DNA of 64,000 bases from Bos javanicus (GCF_032452875.1 NC_083879.1:87305572-87369571); one strand, 5' to 3'; positions 46,801 through 58,000 are shown, numbered from the stretch's first letter. Translations and numbers: made by a program. The notes: generated by a model from the letters alone, not told the origin.

Positions 46801-47339
46801 AACTCTCGCAGGCCTTAGAAGCCCTCTCCAGCGGGAGCTGTCCTCTCAGCCGGCACGCCAATGACAGTGACGGGTAACGGTCACTCCAGGCCCTGGTCTT
46901 GTTTTTGGAGAACTTGTACATCACCCTTCCCAGTCAGAAGTGGGAAAAAGCAAGTCTCTCCACATAAACCCAGGAAGTCCAGACACAGCCTCCCAGCCCC
47001 TCCCCCAGCTCCTGGATCCAGTGAGAGCGGCAGGCGGCTCTGGGGACACGACCTGAATGGCAGGCCCTGGTGGCCAAGAGCTCCCTCCGCCAGTTCTCAA
47101 TGGAAGGGGGAGGGGGTGGCTGTCCTGGCGCCCTGCCCTGAGAGAGCCCTGGGCCAGAGCGCCGGCACACAGTCACAGGCAGACACACACAGACACATCC
47201 ACCTACACAGCCACCCGCTCGGCCCCTCGCCCCGGAGGGAAGGTGCAAGAGCTCCCACGTCCCCAGCAAAGGAAGTGTCTGGGTGCCGCACTAAGCGAGG
47301 CGCGGAACCCCAAGCTGGGTGTTTCTGGCACCTAAAATT
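43871..47339. other. Intron 1, 5' part, unrecognised
   Basis: GATCCCAGATGCCCTCAAAC is repeated at 44349 and 44384 (35 bp apart). A run of about 11 G is at 45292-45303. Otherwise unique-looking; no exon between here and exon 1. Confidence 0.4.
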
Positions 47340-47743
47340 CTCGCATCCGGAGAGCCCCCATGCGCGCGCTCGTGCACACGCAGATACGCAGTCCCTGGGG
47401 ACCAGACCCAAGTCCGGCGGAGCACCTCCCCCGGCTGCAGTCGACCCTGCCTCCGGGGACTAGGGGACGCCAGCGGCGGGGAGCTGCGTCCCCCAGGGCC
47501 ACCGGCCCCCTCGGCCCAGCCCGCCCTCGGGGCAGGCGGGGAGAGGGCCGCCGCTGGGCGTCTCTGGTGCTGGGGAGGGGGCCGCGGCTAAGCTCTCCCG
47601 GGGTGAGGAGGGGGCCGCAACCGGGGAGCGCGCATCGCTGGGAGGCGCCAGTGCCGTGAACCCCAGAGAAGGGGTTGGGGACCGGGGGCGCCGCCGCGAG
47701 CCCCCCGAAGACTCCGCCGCCCCGCCTGCTCCTGGGAGCTCAC

Positions 47744-47798
47744 CGATCTTGATCTTCACGCTCTGGAAGACCCGGAGCCCCTCTTCCTCCACCGCCAT
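47744..47798 (-). CDS. RASA3: RASA3 coding exon 1 (start codon, residues 1-18 plus 1 base)
   Basis: Reading the minus strand from 47798 gives MAVEEEGLRVFQSVKIKI, the N-terminus I recognise for RASA3, then one base of Gly19 and a GTGAGC donor at 47743. This is the first beta strand of the C2A domain. The start sits in a strong Kozak context (A at -3, G at +4). The frame upstream of this ATG stays open for several hundred bases because the island is CpG-rich and poor in stops, so the start is chosen by family match and exon structure, not by an upstream stop. The intron 1 donor lies inside the CpG island. The 55-bp coding length joins in phase to the GT that opens exon 2. Confidence 0.96.
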
Positions 47799-47938
47799 GC
47801 TGGGTCCGCCGGGATCCGCGAGCCGAGTCCCGCGGAGCAGCCGGAGCCCGAGCGGCGGCGCAGTCCCCGCGCTCCGGGCTGGACCCCGCGCCCGCGCGCC
47901 CGCTGAGCTCCGCCTCCGACTCCGCCCACACGCCGCCC

Positions 47939-47943
47939 ATTGG
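47939..47943 (-). promoter_or_regulatory. CCAAT box, proximal
   Basis: CCAAT on the minus strand (ATTGG on plus) in the context GCCCATTGGCCG, about 140 bp upstream of the RASA3 ATG. The distance and the flanking GC boxes fit an NF-Y site of the core promoter. Confidence 0.6.
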
Positions 47944-48054
47944 CCGGGGACGCAAGCGGGGGGCGGAGAGGCCACGCCCCCTGCCCCGGTCGCCCAAAGC
48001 CCGCCGCGGGGCGGAGGCGTCACCGTCCGGCCAACGGAGCGATCCCAGCCGCTC

Positions 48055-48059
48055 ATTGG
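48055..48059 (-). promoter_or_regulatory. CCAAT box, distal
   Basis: A second CCAAT on the minus strand (context CTCATTGGTTG), 116 bp further upstream than the first and 17 bp before the GGGGCGGGG box at 48076. Paired CCAAT boxes are common in CpG island promoters. It could equally serve a divergent transcript. Confidence 0.5.
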
Positions 48060-48075
48060 TTGAGGGCAAGAAGGA

Positions 48076-48084
48076 GGGGCGGGG
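48076..48084 (+). promoter_or_regulatory. GC box (Sp/KLF type)
   Basis: GGGGCGGGG, a perfect Sp1-type core. Weaker GGGGCGGAG copies lie at 47960-47968 and 48008-48016, and the KLF-like GCCACGCCCC at 47971-47980. Confidence 0.5.
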
Positions 48085-48330
48085 AGGCTCCGCCCACACC
48101 CCAGGCCCGAGGGGCTGGTTCTGTATCCGCGAAGCATCCTAGGAACAGCACCGGACTCCTGGCGGGGCAGAGAGGAACCGGCGGGGAGTGCGGGGTCCAG
48201 GCCGGCGGCGAGAGCAGGACGGGGGTGCAGTGGGAAGCAGCCGGAGGGGCGACCGGGCTGGTTGCTGCAGGGGAAACAGGCCGAGCAGCCGGGTGTGCGG
48301 GGGGCGGCGAGTGTTGCTGGGTGTGGGGAC

Positions 48331-48679
48331 CAGTCAGGGGCGTGGGAGGGAAGACACATGCACAGGGATTTAAGAAACGCAAACCTAAAGATGGAAAAGG
48401 AAAAGAATTCCGCGGCCCAACTCAGCCCTCTCAGAGTAGGCACTGCAGGCGACCTGGGATCTGGAGGAGCGGGCAGTCCTGGTGAGAACCAATCCCTCCA
48501 GCTGCCAACCTGCCCGTCCCGGGCCTCGGGCCACCCTTAGCTCCTAGCTTCTCACAAGGTCAAGTGCACTCCTGTCTGTCTTCCCTGCCCCCAGGCTACC
48601 ATCCTCAGAGCATTTTCTGTGTCTACTGACTTCACGTCCTCTTCCCCTCCTCTGGCTTCAGAGCCCGCAGCACCACACA

Positions 48680-48680
<1 letters not shown>
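48331..48680. other. RASA3 upstream flank
   Basis: CpG density falls away. Nothing recognised. Confidence 0.4.

Positions 48681-48721
<41 letters not shown>
48681..48721 (+). repeat. (CA)n microsatellite, about 20 units
   Basis: Uninterrupted CA dinucleotides, 0.4 kb upstream of the CpG island. Long and pure enough to be length-polymorphic. Confidence 0.97.
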
Positions 48722-48722
<1 letters not shown>

Positions 48723-51700
48723 CCCAGAATACAAGCATAATAAATAGAGAGGCCTGTTCTCTTCGTTACTTTTCCTCACTTCCTTAAAGAAATGTTGACG
48801 TATGTGTTGAGAAAAGTTAATGATCCTCTTTACCCAGACTACTTGAGCCTCCTTCCAGGTCCTCAGTCATCTGCTGGAGTTTATCTGCTCAAGACCTTCA
48901 CAGAAGGTGTTTACTGGGGTTTAACAGGAAGGTTAGGGCAGCAGCCCCTCCCTTGTCCAAGCCCCAGTGAGAGCTGCTGCACCCTACTCCAGACCTCGGG
49001 GGCTCCTGCAGTAAGCCAGCCTTCCTTTGATCTGAACTGGGAGGGATTTGCCTCCATCTGGGGAACTGGAAAGCACCCCCAGCTCCCAAGTTTCTCAGAG
49101 GATCTGCTTGAGCCCTGGGAGCAGATGCCTTGTTGACCAGCTGCTCCCCAATGCAGTCTTCCTTCCCTCACTCCCTCTCAGGACTCCCCTTCTGAGAACA
49201 CTTCCAAAAAAGGCCTTCACACTCCGATCTCTGCTTCAGAGTCTGTTTCCAGAGAAACCAGCATAAGACAGTTGGGGCCAGGAGTGTTCTAGGAGTGGCC
49301 TCTGTGATGGGGTTTGAGAGCTGGGAGCCCCCTACCTGCCAGTGACTGCATCCAAGCTGAGCATGGGGACGCAGTGCAGTGCAGCATTTCAGGCACTAGG
49401 GAGGTTGGGAAAAGCAGGATTCACCTGGCTTTGGAACCAGAGGGTTCTTGCTGAGGGCGAGGCAATGAGAAGATCACCTATTTAAGGAAAATGTGACAAA
49501 AAGGTTTCTTTGTCACCATATAACTCTCCTACAGCCAGAGAACCAAAAAAGCTGTGGATCAGAGTGAGGACTTAATAACAAAAGTCAGAGTGCTCCAGGG
49601 CCGCCTGCAGGCCCAGCCCAAGGAAGGTTGCTGTGACCCAGAGGTTTGGGGGAGTGTCATCTGGATTAATGCACTCAGAACCTTGAATCCCAGCCTCCCT
49701 AAATCTTTTGCACTTGAAGAGGTGTGCCCCTTCCCCTGTCACAGGCAAACACGCCCTCTGTGCTTACAGATGATTGTGGGAGGGTGCCTGTGCTCTGCGT
49801 CCATCTCCACTCCCCAGCACAGCAGCATCTCCCAGCTGGGGAAGTGCTGGATCTGCAAACATGGAAAACGTGCTGGAGGGACCGGGGGAGCAAAATCAGG
49901 AGCAGAGCCAAAGAACGCTGGACCCAGGAGAGGACTGCCATCACGGGGGACCAGGTTAGAGTCCCCTGACACAGCGTCATTGAACCATGATACAGGATTC
50001 AGCACCCGGGCTGGAACTCCAGACCCTTCGTAGGGCCTTTGGAAGCTTGTAAAAAGCAGCATCCCACATGAATTGAAGTGGAAATGCCCAGTGGTTGTGG
50101 CAGACAGCTGAGGACAGCATCCCAGTGCTCAGAGCCATGAAACAGGAGAGGAAATAAGCTCCAGGAGCCCAGGAAACCTAGTCAGTGCCTAGAAAGCCCA
50201 GGAGACGCTCCATTTCCAAACGTGATGAGGGACGTGCTGGCTGTGCAGGACTGAGGAGGGCGGAGACGTGGTTACAGGGAGCACTGGGCTCCCTAATAGC
50301 AGTGAGCATGACGAGGTGGTGACATGATAGAGGCCAGATGGTGACGTTTAACTTCAGAAGTAACTGGGAGTAGTTCCTGTGCAGCAAGACTGCAGTGGCA
50401 GCCCTGATGTGCTGAGCTGGAAAAGCTACAGTGATGGTCAGTCGAACATGGCATCAGGGGCAGGACAGAAGCCAGCCAGCAGGAGAACTACTCAGTTTAT
50501 GCAACCAAAGAAAGTTGAAGACAGGGCTCAAGGGCCCAAGAAAGTTGCTTCAATAGAATGTCACAGTCCCTTACCCAGTTTCCAGGCGTGAGCCAGTTCT
50601 CATCCCAGGGACTGCCGACTGGAGGAGAGGACTACATCCCCCGGGACCTCCCCCAGAGGGACCTGTGGCCATTTACGCAGGTAATTCCACTTGGAGAGGC
50701 AAACACCTAGACGTTTGAAGAGCTGCTGAGCTGGGTTCTGAGTTGAAGGATTGTCATGCCCCTGTTAGAGTGAAACCTGTGAGGCCCAGGAAAACATGGA
50801 GCCTGGGGCCAGGAGCAGCTCACAGCAAGCCCGCCAGGCGATCATTTCCCCGCACTACAGGTGAGGGACTTGTAGGCACGTTTGTGATGGTTGTCAGAGC
50901 ACCCACCTTGGTTCCTTGTTGTGCGGGTTAAGAGCCATCCCAGCAAGGAAGGCCAAGATGGGAGATCAGAAAATGATGATGACATGGTTGCAGCTGCTGG
51001 GCCAGAGGTGGTGCACAGCAGACCTCTGAACTGTGGTGCGTGGCCACGGGGCTGGGGATGCCCTCTTCTGACCCCAAACAAGGGGGAGAATCAGAAGCAG
51101 GTTATATCACATGGCACAGACTCTAGCGCACCCTGGAATGTCTCTGTATCCTCAGGCTTTCCTGCTCTCTGTTGTAACACAGCCCAAAGAGATCTGGACG
51201 GGCTGCAGAGCAACAGTTTGGTTTGCCATATTGATGAAACCACTTTAATCAGATCAGAGGAGCAAGAAGTTGGCAGTTCATCAGAGGGTCTGAGAAGATA
51301 TGTATGCTCTGAGACACATGTGCTCAAAGAGTCAGAAATAAGTTTACAGAGACGCAGGGGTTCCCACATCAGTGGGGCCGGATATTGTTGAGCACCTCAC
51401 TTTCCATCCAAGAAGCACAGAGATGCGTACAGCGTCCTTTCTTGACTCCTTCTCTGAGAAGACTCACCCCCATAGACCGTGCAAGTACCGCGCCTCCTCA
51501 GATCTGTGTTCTGCTCAAAGGGATTGATCCTTCTCTCCTAAACTAGAAGCTGTCCCCTTATACCTGTGATTGTAAGAGACAAGAAGACAAAGAGGGATCA
51601 AAGGGAAAAGTGAGGACTCACAGAAAACACCTGTACTCTCTCTTGTTTATAACTCACTGTTACCATGTTCCCTCTTCCATAGAATCCTCTATTGCACCCG

Positions 51701-51756
51701 ACCAAAATATTTATTGAAGCACCAATCTATCAACAAATGGATATTTGTGTATGGCT
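48722..51756. other. Upstream intergenic sequence, unrecognised
   Basis: About 49180-49270 (TCTGTTTCCAGAGAAACCAG then CATAAGACAGTTGGGGCCAG) resembles an old mammalian repeat end that I cannot place. ORFs of up to 166 residues show no known domain. No gene called. Confidence 0.3.
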
Positions 51757-51766
51757 AAAATAGCAT
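51757..51766 (+). repeat. Target-site duplication, left copy
   Basis: AAAATAGCAT, identical to 51984-51993. Confidence 0.88.
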
Positions 51767-51983
51767 TGTGGATCTTCCTTATAGCTCAGACAGTGAAGAA
51801 TCTGCCTGCAAGACAGGAGACCTGGGTTCGATCCCTGGGTCAGGAAGATCCTCTGGAGAAGGGAATGGCTACTCACTCCAGTATTCTTGCCTGGAGAATC
51901 CCATGGACAGATGAGGCTGGAGGGCCACAGTCCATGGGGTCATGAAGAGTCAGACATGACTGAGTGACGAACACACACACCAC
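51767..51983 (+). mobile_element. Bov-tA SINE, plus strand, intact B box
   Basis: The tRNA-Glu-like half keeps an intact polymerase III B box, GGTTCGATCCC (51825-51835), and a recognisable A box region (TAGCTCAGACAG). The Bov-A half ends AAGAGTCAGACATGACTGAG plus a CA-rich tail. Exact 10-bp target duplications flank it. Confidence 0.95.
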
Positions 51984-51993
51984 AAAATAGCAT
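51984..51993 (+). repeat. Target-site duplication, right copy
   Basis: AAAATAGCAT, partner of 51757-51766. Confidence 0.88.
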
Positions 51994-52472
51994 AATTAAT
52001 TTATTTTCATATCTGCTCAATCTACTTTCAAAGGATTTGAAGTGACATAAAATAAATGACCAACATACAATGCATAATTAAAAGGGTATCAAAAATGTAT
52101 TGAAGGAAGAAATTGTTGTTTCTAACTTGTGTAGTGAAAGCAGCTACTGCAATGAACATAGAGCTCAGCTCTGAGTTTCCTGACAGTCAAGGTGAAAAGG
52201 GAAAGATGGAACACACTGTCTCATATATGTTGTTGCCTAATTAAAGGAAGTGTGTTCATGTTTCAGAAAAGACAATATTTTGGAGGAATTTTTAAGATAA
52301 TTTTTTTCCATAAGGGATATTCAGTAAGTCAGGGAGTGACTTTCCATCCTTAACAATGGGGTTTGCTGCTCTGCTCATAACAGTGTCTGGAACATAGTAA
52401 AAGCTCAGCTGGTGCTTGCTGAATGACTATAATAGTTCCTTCCACTGTCACATGAAAAAAATTGGGGACATA
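51994..52472. other. AT-rich spacer with MIR tail
   Basis: About 52370-52430 (AACAGTGTCTGGAACATAGT then TGCTTGCTGAATGA) is a MIR 3' end on plus. Nothing else recognised. Confidence 0.5.
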
Positions 52473-53005
52473 AATTGTTGTTCAGTTGCTCAGTCATGTC
52501 CAACTCTTTGCAACCCCGTGGACTGCAGCACACCAGGCTTCTCTGTTCTTCACCATCTCCCAGAACTTGCTGAAACTCTTGTCCATTAAGTTGCTGATGC
52601 CATCCAACCATCTCCTCCTCTGTCGTCCCCTTCTCCTTCCACCTTCAATCTTTTCCAGCATCAGGGTCTTTTCTAATGAGTCAGCTCTTCACATCAGGTG
52701 GCCAATATCTTGGAGCTTCAACTTCAGCATCAGTCCTTCCAATGAATATTCAGGATTGATTTCCTTTAGGATGGACTGGTTTGATCTCCTTGCAGTCCAA
52801 GGGATTCTCAAGAGTCTTCTCCAACACCACAGTTCAAAAGCATCAATCCTTTGGCACTCAGCCTTCTTTATGGTCAAACTCTCACATCCATACATGACTA
52901 TTGGAAAAACCATAGCTTTGACTAGACGGACCTTTGTTGGTGAAGTAATGTCTCTGCTTTGTAATATGCTATCTAGATTGGTCATAGTTTTTCTTCCGAG
53001 GAGCA
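52473..53005 (-). mobile_element. BovB copy A, 5'-truncated, minus strand
   Basis: Reversed BovB 3' end (TTGTTGTTCAGTTGCTCAGT) through GGTCATAGTTTTTCTTCCGA. The minus strand encodes the C-terminal VMYGCESLTIKKAECQRIDA segment and onward. Homology stops abruptly at 53005, where copy B begins. Confidence 0.93.
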
Positions 53006-54400
53006 GTTCAGTTCAGTTCAGTCACTCAGTCATGTCTGACTCTTTATAATCCCATGGACTGCAGCACGCCAGACTTCCCCGTCCTTCACCAACTCCCAGA
53101 ACTTACTCAAACTCATGTCCATCAAGTTGGTGGTGCCATCTAACCATCTCATCCTCTTTGATCTGCTTTTCCTCCTGCCTTCAATCTTTCCCAGCATCAG
53201 GGTCTTTTCCAATGAGTCAGTTCTTCGCATCAGGTTGCCAAGGTATTAGAGTTTCAGCTTCAGCATCAGTCCTTCGAATGAATATTCAGGCTGATTTCCT
53301 TTAGGATGGACTGGTTTGATCTCCTTGCAGTCCAAGGGATTCTCAAGAGTCTTCTCCAACACCACAGTTCAGAAGCATCAATTCTTTGGCGCTCAGCTTT
53401 CTTATAGTCCAGCTTATAGTCTAACTCTCACATCCATACATGACTACTGGAAAAACCAGAGCTTTGACTAGGTAGACCTTTGTTGGCAAAGTAATGTCTC
53501 CACTTTTTAAATATGCTGTCTAGGTTGGTCATAGCTTTTCTTCCAAGGAGCAAGCATCTTTTAATTTTATGGCTGCAGTCACCATCTGCAGTGATTTTGG
53601 AGCCGAAGAAAATTAAATCTGTCACTGTTTCCATTGTTTTTCCATCTGTTTGCCATGAAGTGATGGGACCTGATGCCATGATCTTTGTTTTCTGAATGTT
53701 GAGCTTTAAGCCAGCCTTTTCACTCTCCTCTTTCACTTTCATCAAGAGGCTCTTTAGTTCCTCTTTGCTTTCTACCATAAGGGTGGTGTCATCTGCATAC
53801 CTGAGGTTATTGATGTTTCTTCCAGCAATCTTGATTCCTGCTTGTACTTCATCTAGACTGCCATTTTGCATGATGTACTCTGCATATAAGTTAAATAAGC
53901 AAGGTGACCATATACAGCCTTGATGTACTCCTTTCCCAATTTGGAACCAGTTCATTGTTCCATGTCCAGTTCTAACTGTTGCTTCTTGGTCTGCATACAG
54001 ATTTCTCAAGAGGCAGGTCAAGTGCTCTGGTATTCCCATCTCTTTCAGAATTTTCCACAGTTTGTTGTGATCCACACAATTGAAGGCTTTAGTGTAATCA
54101 ATAAAGCAGAAGTATATGTTTTCCTGGAATTCTCTTGCTTTTTTGATGATCCAACAGATATTGGCAATTTGATCTCTGGTTCCTCTGCCTTTTCTAAATC
54201 CAGCTTGAACATCTGGAAGTTCTCAGTTCACATCCTGTTGAAGCCTGGCTTGGAGAATTTTGAGCATTACTTTGCTAGTGTGTGAGACAAGTGCGATTGT
54301 ACAGTAGTCTGAACATTTTTGGCATTGCCTGTCTTTGGGATTGGAATGAAAACTGACCTTTTCCAGTCCTGTGGCCACTTCTGAGCTTTCCAAATTTCAT
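53006..54400 (-). mobile_element. BovB copy B, 5'-truncated, minus strand
   Basis: Starts with the tail GTTCAGTTCAGTTCAGTCAC (53007) and extends 1.4 kb to about 54400, covering the C-terminal region and most of the reverse transcriptase. It has the same orientation as copy A and abuts it directly. Beyond 54400 the sequence is not BovB, so copy A does not resume on the far side. Confidence 0.93.
53428..54150 (-). pseudogene. BovB reverse transcriptase remnant, best preserved in window
   Basis: At least 215 codons are open from the motif A region (FIDYTKAF followed by N in place of the usual D, then CVDHNKLW) through GHGTMNWFQIGKGVHQGC, NLYAEYIM and the intact motif C in NLRYADDTTLMVESKEEL, to GSKITADGDCSHKIKRCLLL. 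The frame is lost near 53510 (KKWRHYFANK is out of register). The 5' endonuclease part is absent, so this is not a working element. Confidence 0.9.
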
Positions 54401-54974
54401 AATGTTCAGCCTAGTTCTCTGGTAGTTTACTCAGGCTCTTAGGAGTCAAGGGAGGTGTCTCTGGTGGCCTGATAGGTGCAAGAGAACGCATTCGGAGAAT
54501 CCAGAGAAAAGAGGAATAACACCCTTCCTCCAGTATTTGTTGTTTGCCCCACACCTAGGGGAACAGCCTCAAGCAAAGGTGTCTGCACTGAGCTTCCTGT
54601 CAGATGCTCGAAGCCCAGGTGTTCTGAGCTGCTGGTGGAGGGGAGGCCCGGCTCGGTGGCCTGCGAGGAGACCAGGGCTGGGCCACTGCCAGCCCGGGAG
54701 CTGCTTCTGGGAAGGGGGTCCACGCTGCCTCCCCTCCTGGAAGCTCGTTGCAGAGTCCAGCACCTCTTTTGGAAGCTGGGAAAAGCCGCCGATCAGCTCC
54801 GTCCTCTCTTCTCTGTCCGCAGTGAGCGGGAGGCCTCACTTTGAGACTCAGACATAAGATGGAAGTGCCTGGGGCTGCCGATACCTGTGGGGAGACAGCC
54901 GCCCTGGAGCCGCCTTGGTGAGCAGCTGTGGGAAACATCGCGTGCTGTGTAAAGCCAGCGAGATTTAGGGATTA
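54401..54974. other. Unrecognised, moderately GC-rich
   Basis: CpG-containing sequence between the BovB pair and a Bov-A2 fragment. No repeat or exon identified. Confidence 0.35.
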
Positions 54975-55065
54975 CCAAGCTCCGCGGAGCCTGGTAGGCT
55001 GAAGTCTATGGGGTCGCACAGAGTCGGACACGACTAACGTGACTTAGAAGCAGCAGCAGCAGCAA
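54975..55065 (+). mobile_element. Bov-A2 3' fragment
   Basis: CGGAGCCTGGTAGGCTGAAG, GGGTCGCACAGAGTCGGACA, then GACTTAGAAGCAGCAGCAGC: the terminal part of Bov-A2 with its CAG tail. Confidence 0.88.
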
Positions 55066-58000
55066 GGGCAGCTCAGGCCTGGCCCAGCCTCACGAGCAGA
55101 AACCCTAAGAGTTCACGTGGGATGCCATTGATCAGTATCAATGCACCTGTCAATTTGAGTGACAGTAAAGTGTAATTGCAGGTATCTAATAGATTTACCT
55201 GTTATGTAGAGTTAGGTAATGCCATGATTGCTTATGATGAAGAATATTTGCTCAAAATATCTATGTTTTTATCATAAAGTTATTTTTTTACCTAATTTGC
55301 CAAATATCAAGAGATTCTTTGAGGATACCCCTGAAATCAGCAGCTAACTAGGCCCCAAGCCTTGCCTTCTTAGCTATGGCAGAAGGGTATGCATTTTTTT
55401 TCTTCTAAAGTCTTCATCAAAGCATCCCAGAAGAAGCTAAAAGGAGAGGTGTGGGTACCTGGCACAGACCACTTGGGGTAGAGACTTCTTGTCAATGTTT
55501 TCTCACAATAGAATCACAGCACAGGCTGCAAAGGAGAGATCCCAGGAGCTCTGGAAACCTCTGCCTCTGACCACAGACTCTTCCTATGTAGAGAGCTGGG
55601 CTGCAGAGATCCAGCGATAAAGCTGCCTTGGCCCAAACTGCTCTGTAGGTTGTTAACAATTGGGCAAAACAGACTTTATGGTCAGAAGGAGCTTTTGTGA
55701 AACACTGGATCGAAAGACACAACATCGCAGTAAAGAAACGTGAGAGGAGCGAATGGGCACCTGCGGGCCCATTACGTGTCCTTCACGGTGTTACTATAAT
55801 TTATAGGCGGTCTTGCACGGATCTCTACCGTTTTGCACGAGTATTTGCTGTTTAGAGATTCCTTTACTGGGCACAGGGCACGTGTCCGGAGGCTGTGGAT
55901 CCCGTGGGAAGTTATGGTACACCCGTTGCCTCAGGCAGGCAGCTGCCCACTGCCTTGAGCACCCCTCGGGCAGGCTCAGCCTGGAGAGGTGGGGGAAGCA
56001 AGCAGAGGAGATGACCCCAGAGGTGGACATGGCCTCGAAGCTGTGAACACAGTGGCGGCACGTGGTGAAGACCGGAAGCTCATTTCCGAGGTCGCTCTGG
56101 CTTGGCGGCCGGCCCAGCCAGGACTGCCTCTCACCCCTCACAGAGGCCATCGCTCCCAGCTTCAGGGCCGCAGGCAGCACAGAAAGGAGCGGACGGGGGC
56201 CACTGGCCAGACCGTGCATCCCACAGAGGCAGGGAGACCAGGAGGGGTCAGGAGCAAGCATCTGGGAGCATGAATGCAAGTCCATCAACTTTGTGTGTGA
56301 CCGTGAGGGGTGGACGCTGCTTTTATTAACACGGGCCCCTGACACCCACTTCAGTTACCTGCTATCCCTTCCAAATGGTTTGATGTGAACAGAACTCTTC
56401 TTCCCTCATTATCTCTAAGTGTCTTGGTCTGTGAAAATGGGCCAACAGTGCCCTCCCAGAGAGAGGCGCTGAGGACCACGAGGCGTTTTGCTGGCGTTCA
56501 GTGCTCAGGACAATTCGGTGGTTTCAGGGCGAGGGTGAGGCAGTTTCCTCTCACCCCACCCCCACTCCCCCAGCACCTGGGAGACACCTGCTGTCCCACA
56601 ACACCTGCACCAGACCTGGGAGACCTGGGGGAGGCGGTCAGCCGCTCCGCCCTGGGACCTCGGGTCGCAGCCCCTGCAGGTACCCACCCCCAGGAGTCGG
56701 CTCTCCCTGCCACTGCCTCCAGGATGAGCTTCATCCAGTGCAGAGGGAGGCCTCGTACTCACCCCAGACCCTCCCCTGGAGGAAGAAATCTTCAGAAGAC
56801 AGGACGCTCGCAAAACCACACTGTTCACTGACACCCAAACCAGAGACAACCTCCACCCATCCTTCCGCGGGTGGATCTTAAACCGACACAGCTCAGCAGC
56901 AAAAAGGAGCAGATGGCTGACCTGGTGCCAGAACCGGGCGACCTTGAGAAGGAGGAGAGCCTGCCACGCTCACCTCACGAGGCCACTCACATGACTTAAA
57001 AACAAGAAACTGTAGAGACGGAGAACCGACTGTGGCCGTCAGGGGCCAGGGAAGGGGCGGCAGGGCTGTGCACGTGACAAGGCAGCAGGAGGGACCCACG
57101 CGGCCCTGGACCTGATCGCCAGTGAGCCCCCGACCGCCCAGAGGTCCCCGAAGTCCCTGCCTTCACTGTCCATCTCCCCCGCCCCCCACCCGCCATAGAG
57201 CAGAGCGGCTTCCCAAGGCAGAAGGAAGGAGAGGCCACAGGAGAACCCGGGGACTGGCAGGGCCTTTGGGCTGCAGCTCCAGGTTTGGGGCCGGGGAGGC
57301 AGGGAGCCACACCGCTCCCAGCTGGTCTGGTCTCATTATTCCAGCTCACTTGGTGGAAAGGACTCAGAACACAATGTATGTGGCTGCTGGATGGAAGAGC
57401 TGGGAGACTGGAGGCCAGAGCAGCAGGAACAGCCCCTGACTACACAGGGCCTGAGACCATGGGGCCCCCGGCTCAGCGTCTGCACAGAGCAGCAGTAATG
57501 AGTCAGCTTCCAGGGGATCGCTCTTGCGGCCAAGTGAGGAACAGGTGTTCATTCAGGGGGATCTCAGCGACCGTGCTCTACTTCACCCCCAATTCCTAAC
57601 AGGTAAAATAGAAATTTACCTTTTAAAAGTGCCTCTCCTAAGACTCACATGTTCATTTTACAGCTAATGTCCCAGTGGAAGCAGGCCAGGCAGCACCCCA
57701 GGGGCATGCCCCGAACCCCATCCACTGCTGTGTCTACACCGTGTGTGTTACATCTGCTGGTGGCTGGGGGTGGGGGCTGAGGCCCAGGGGTGGTCGAATC
57801 TGTCCAGCCTCCAGAGCTAATCCACGCTCTTGCCAGAGGATTCTCAGCCGGAGTCGGTGACTCACTCCCCACCAGTCACTTCCTTCCTGCTCCTGGAGGA
57901 GGCCTTCCCACAAGAAGGCGAGAATCATTGCTGCCAGCTCCCCGCAGCCCGCACAGCCCATGACCAGGTCGCCTGCTGAGCACGTGGCCTGTGCCCTAGT

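Larger units (their letters stand above)
16678..47743 (-). other. RASA3: RASA3 intron 1
   Basis: Bounded by GTGAGC at the donor and TTTAG at the acceptor, about 31.1 kb. A long first intron is typical of this gene. It holds the 29-bp, 43-bp and 40-bp tandem arrays, the CA/CG tract, a 1.4-kb BovB on the plus strand, Bov-tA SINEs and a short CpG-dense stretch near 17820-18330. No further RASA3-like exon was found in it. Confidence 0.93.
1..47930 (-). other. RASA3: RASA3 gene, 5' portion (exons 1-3, introns 1-2, part of intron 3)
   Basis: Transcription runs right to left from the CpG island. Three coding exons are seen, at 47744-47798, 16560-16677 and 7958-8061, with donors GTGAGC, GTATGT and GTAGGT and AG acceptors. 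The phases fit: exon 1 ends one base into Gly19, exon 2 ends two bases into Cys58, exon 3 ends one base into Gly93. Known of the family: RASA3 is an inositol-tetrakisphosphate/PIP2-binding GAP for Ras and Rap1 with two C2 domains, a RasGAP domain and a PH/Btk module, acting at the inner plasma membrane. Only the first C2 domain is started here. The right boundary (transcription start) is inferred from the CpG island and CCAAT box positions, not seen. Confidence 0.95.
47340..48330. promoter_or_regulatory. RASA3: CpG island promoter of RASA3
   Basis: About 1 kb with very dense CpG surrounds exon 1, unlike the CpG-poor flanks. It includes GC boxes (47960-47968, 48008-48016, 48076-48084) and two CCAAT boxes, and no TATA box was noticed at a suitable place. 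This is the usual layout of a broad, TATA-less housekeeping-type promoter. The transcription start probably lies between the ATG at 47798 and the nearer CCAAT box at 47943. Open CpG-rich sequence on the far side (48060-48330) means divergent initiation is possible. Island limits are judged by eye. Confidence 0.85.

Noticed and set aside
47460..48443. A 327-residue ORF extending RASA3 exon 1 at both ends
   Set aside because: Only the 18 codons from 47798 match RASA3; the rest is open because the CpG island is poor in stops, and a clear GT donor ends the exon at 47744.
51767..51983. Possible tRNA gene because of an intact B box
   Set aside because: The tRNA-like half is fused to a Bov-A half with target-site duplications, so it is a Bov-tA SINE, not a tRNA gene.
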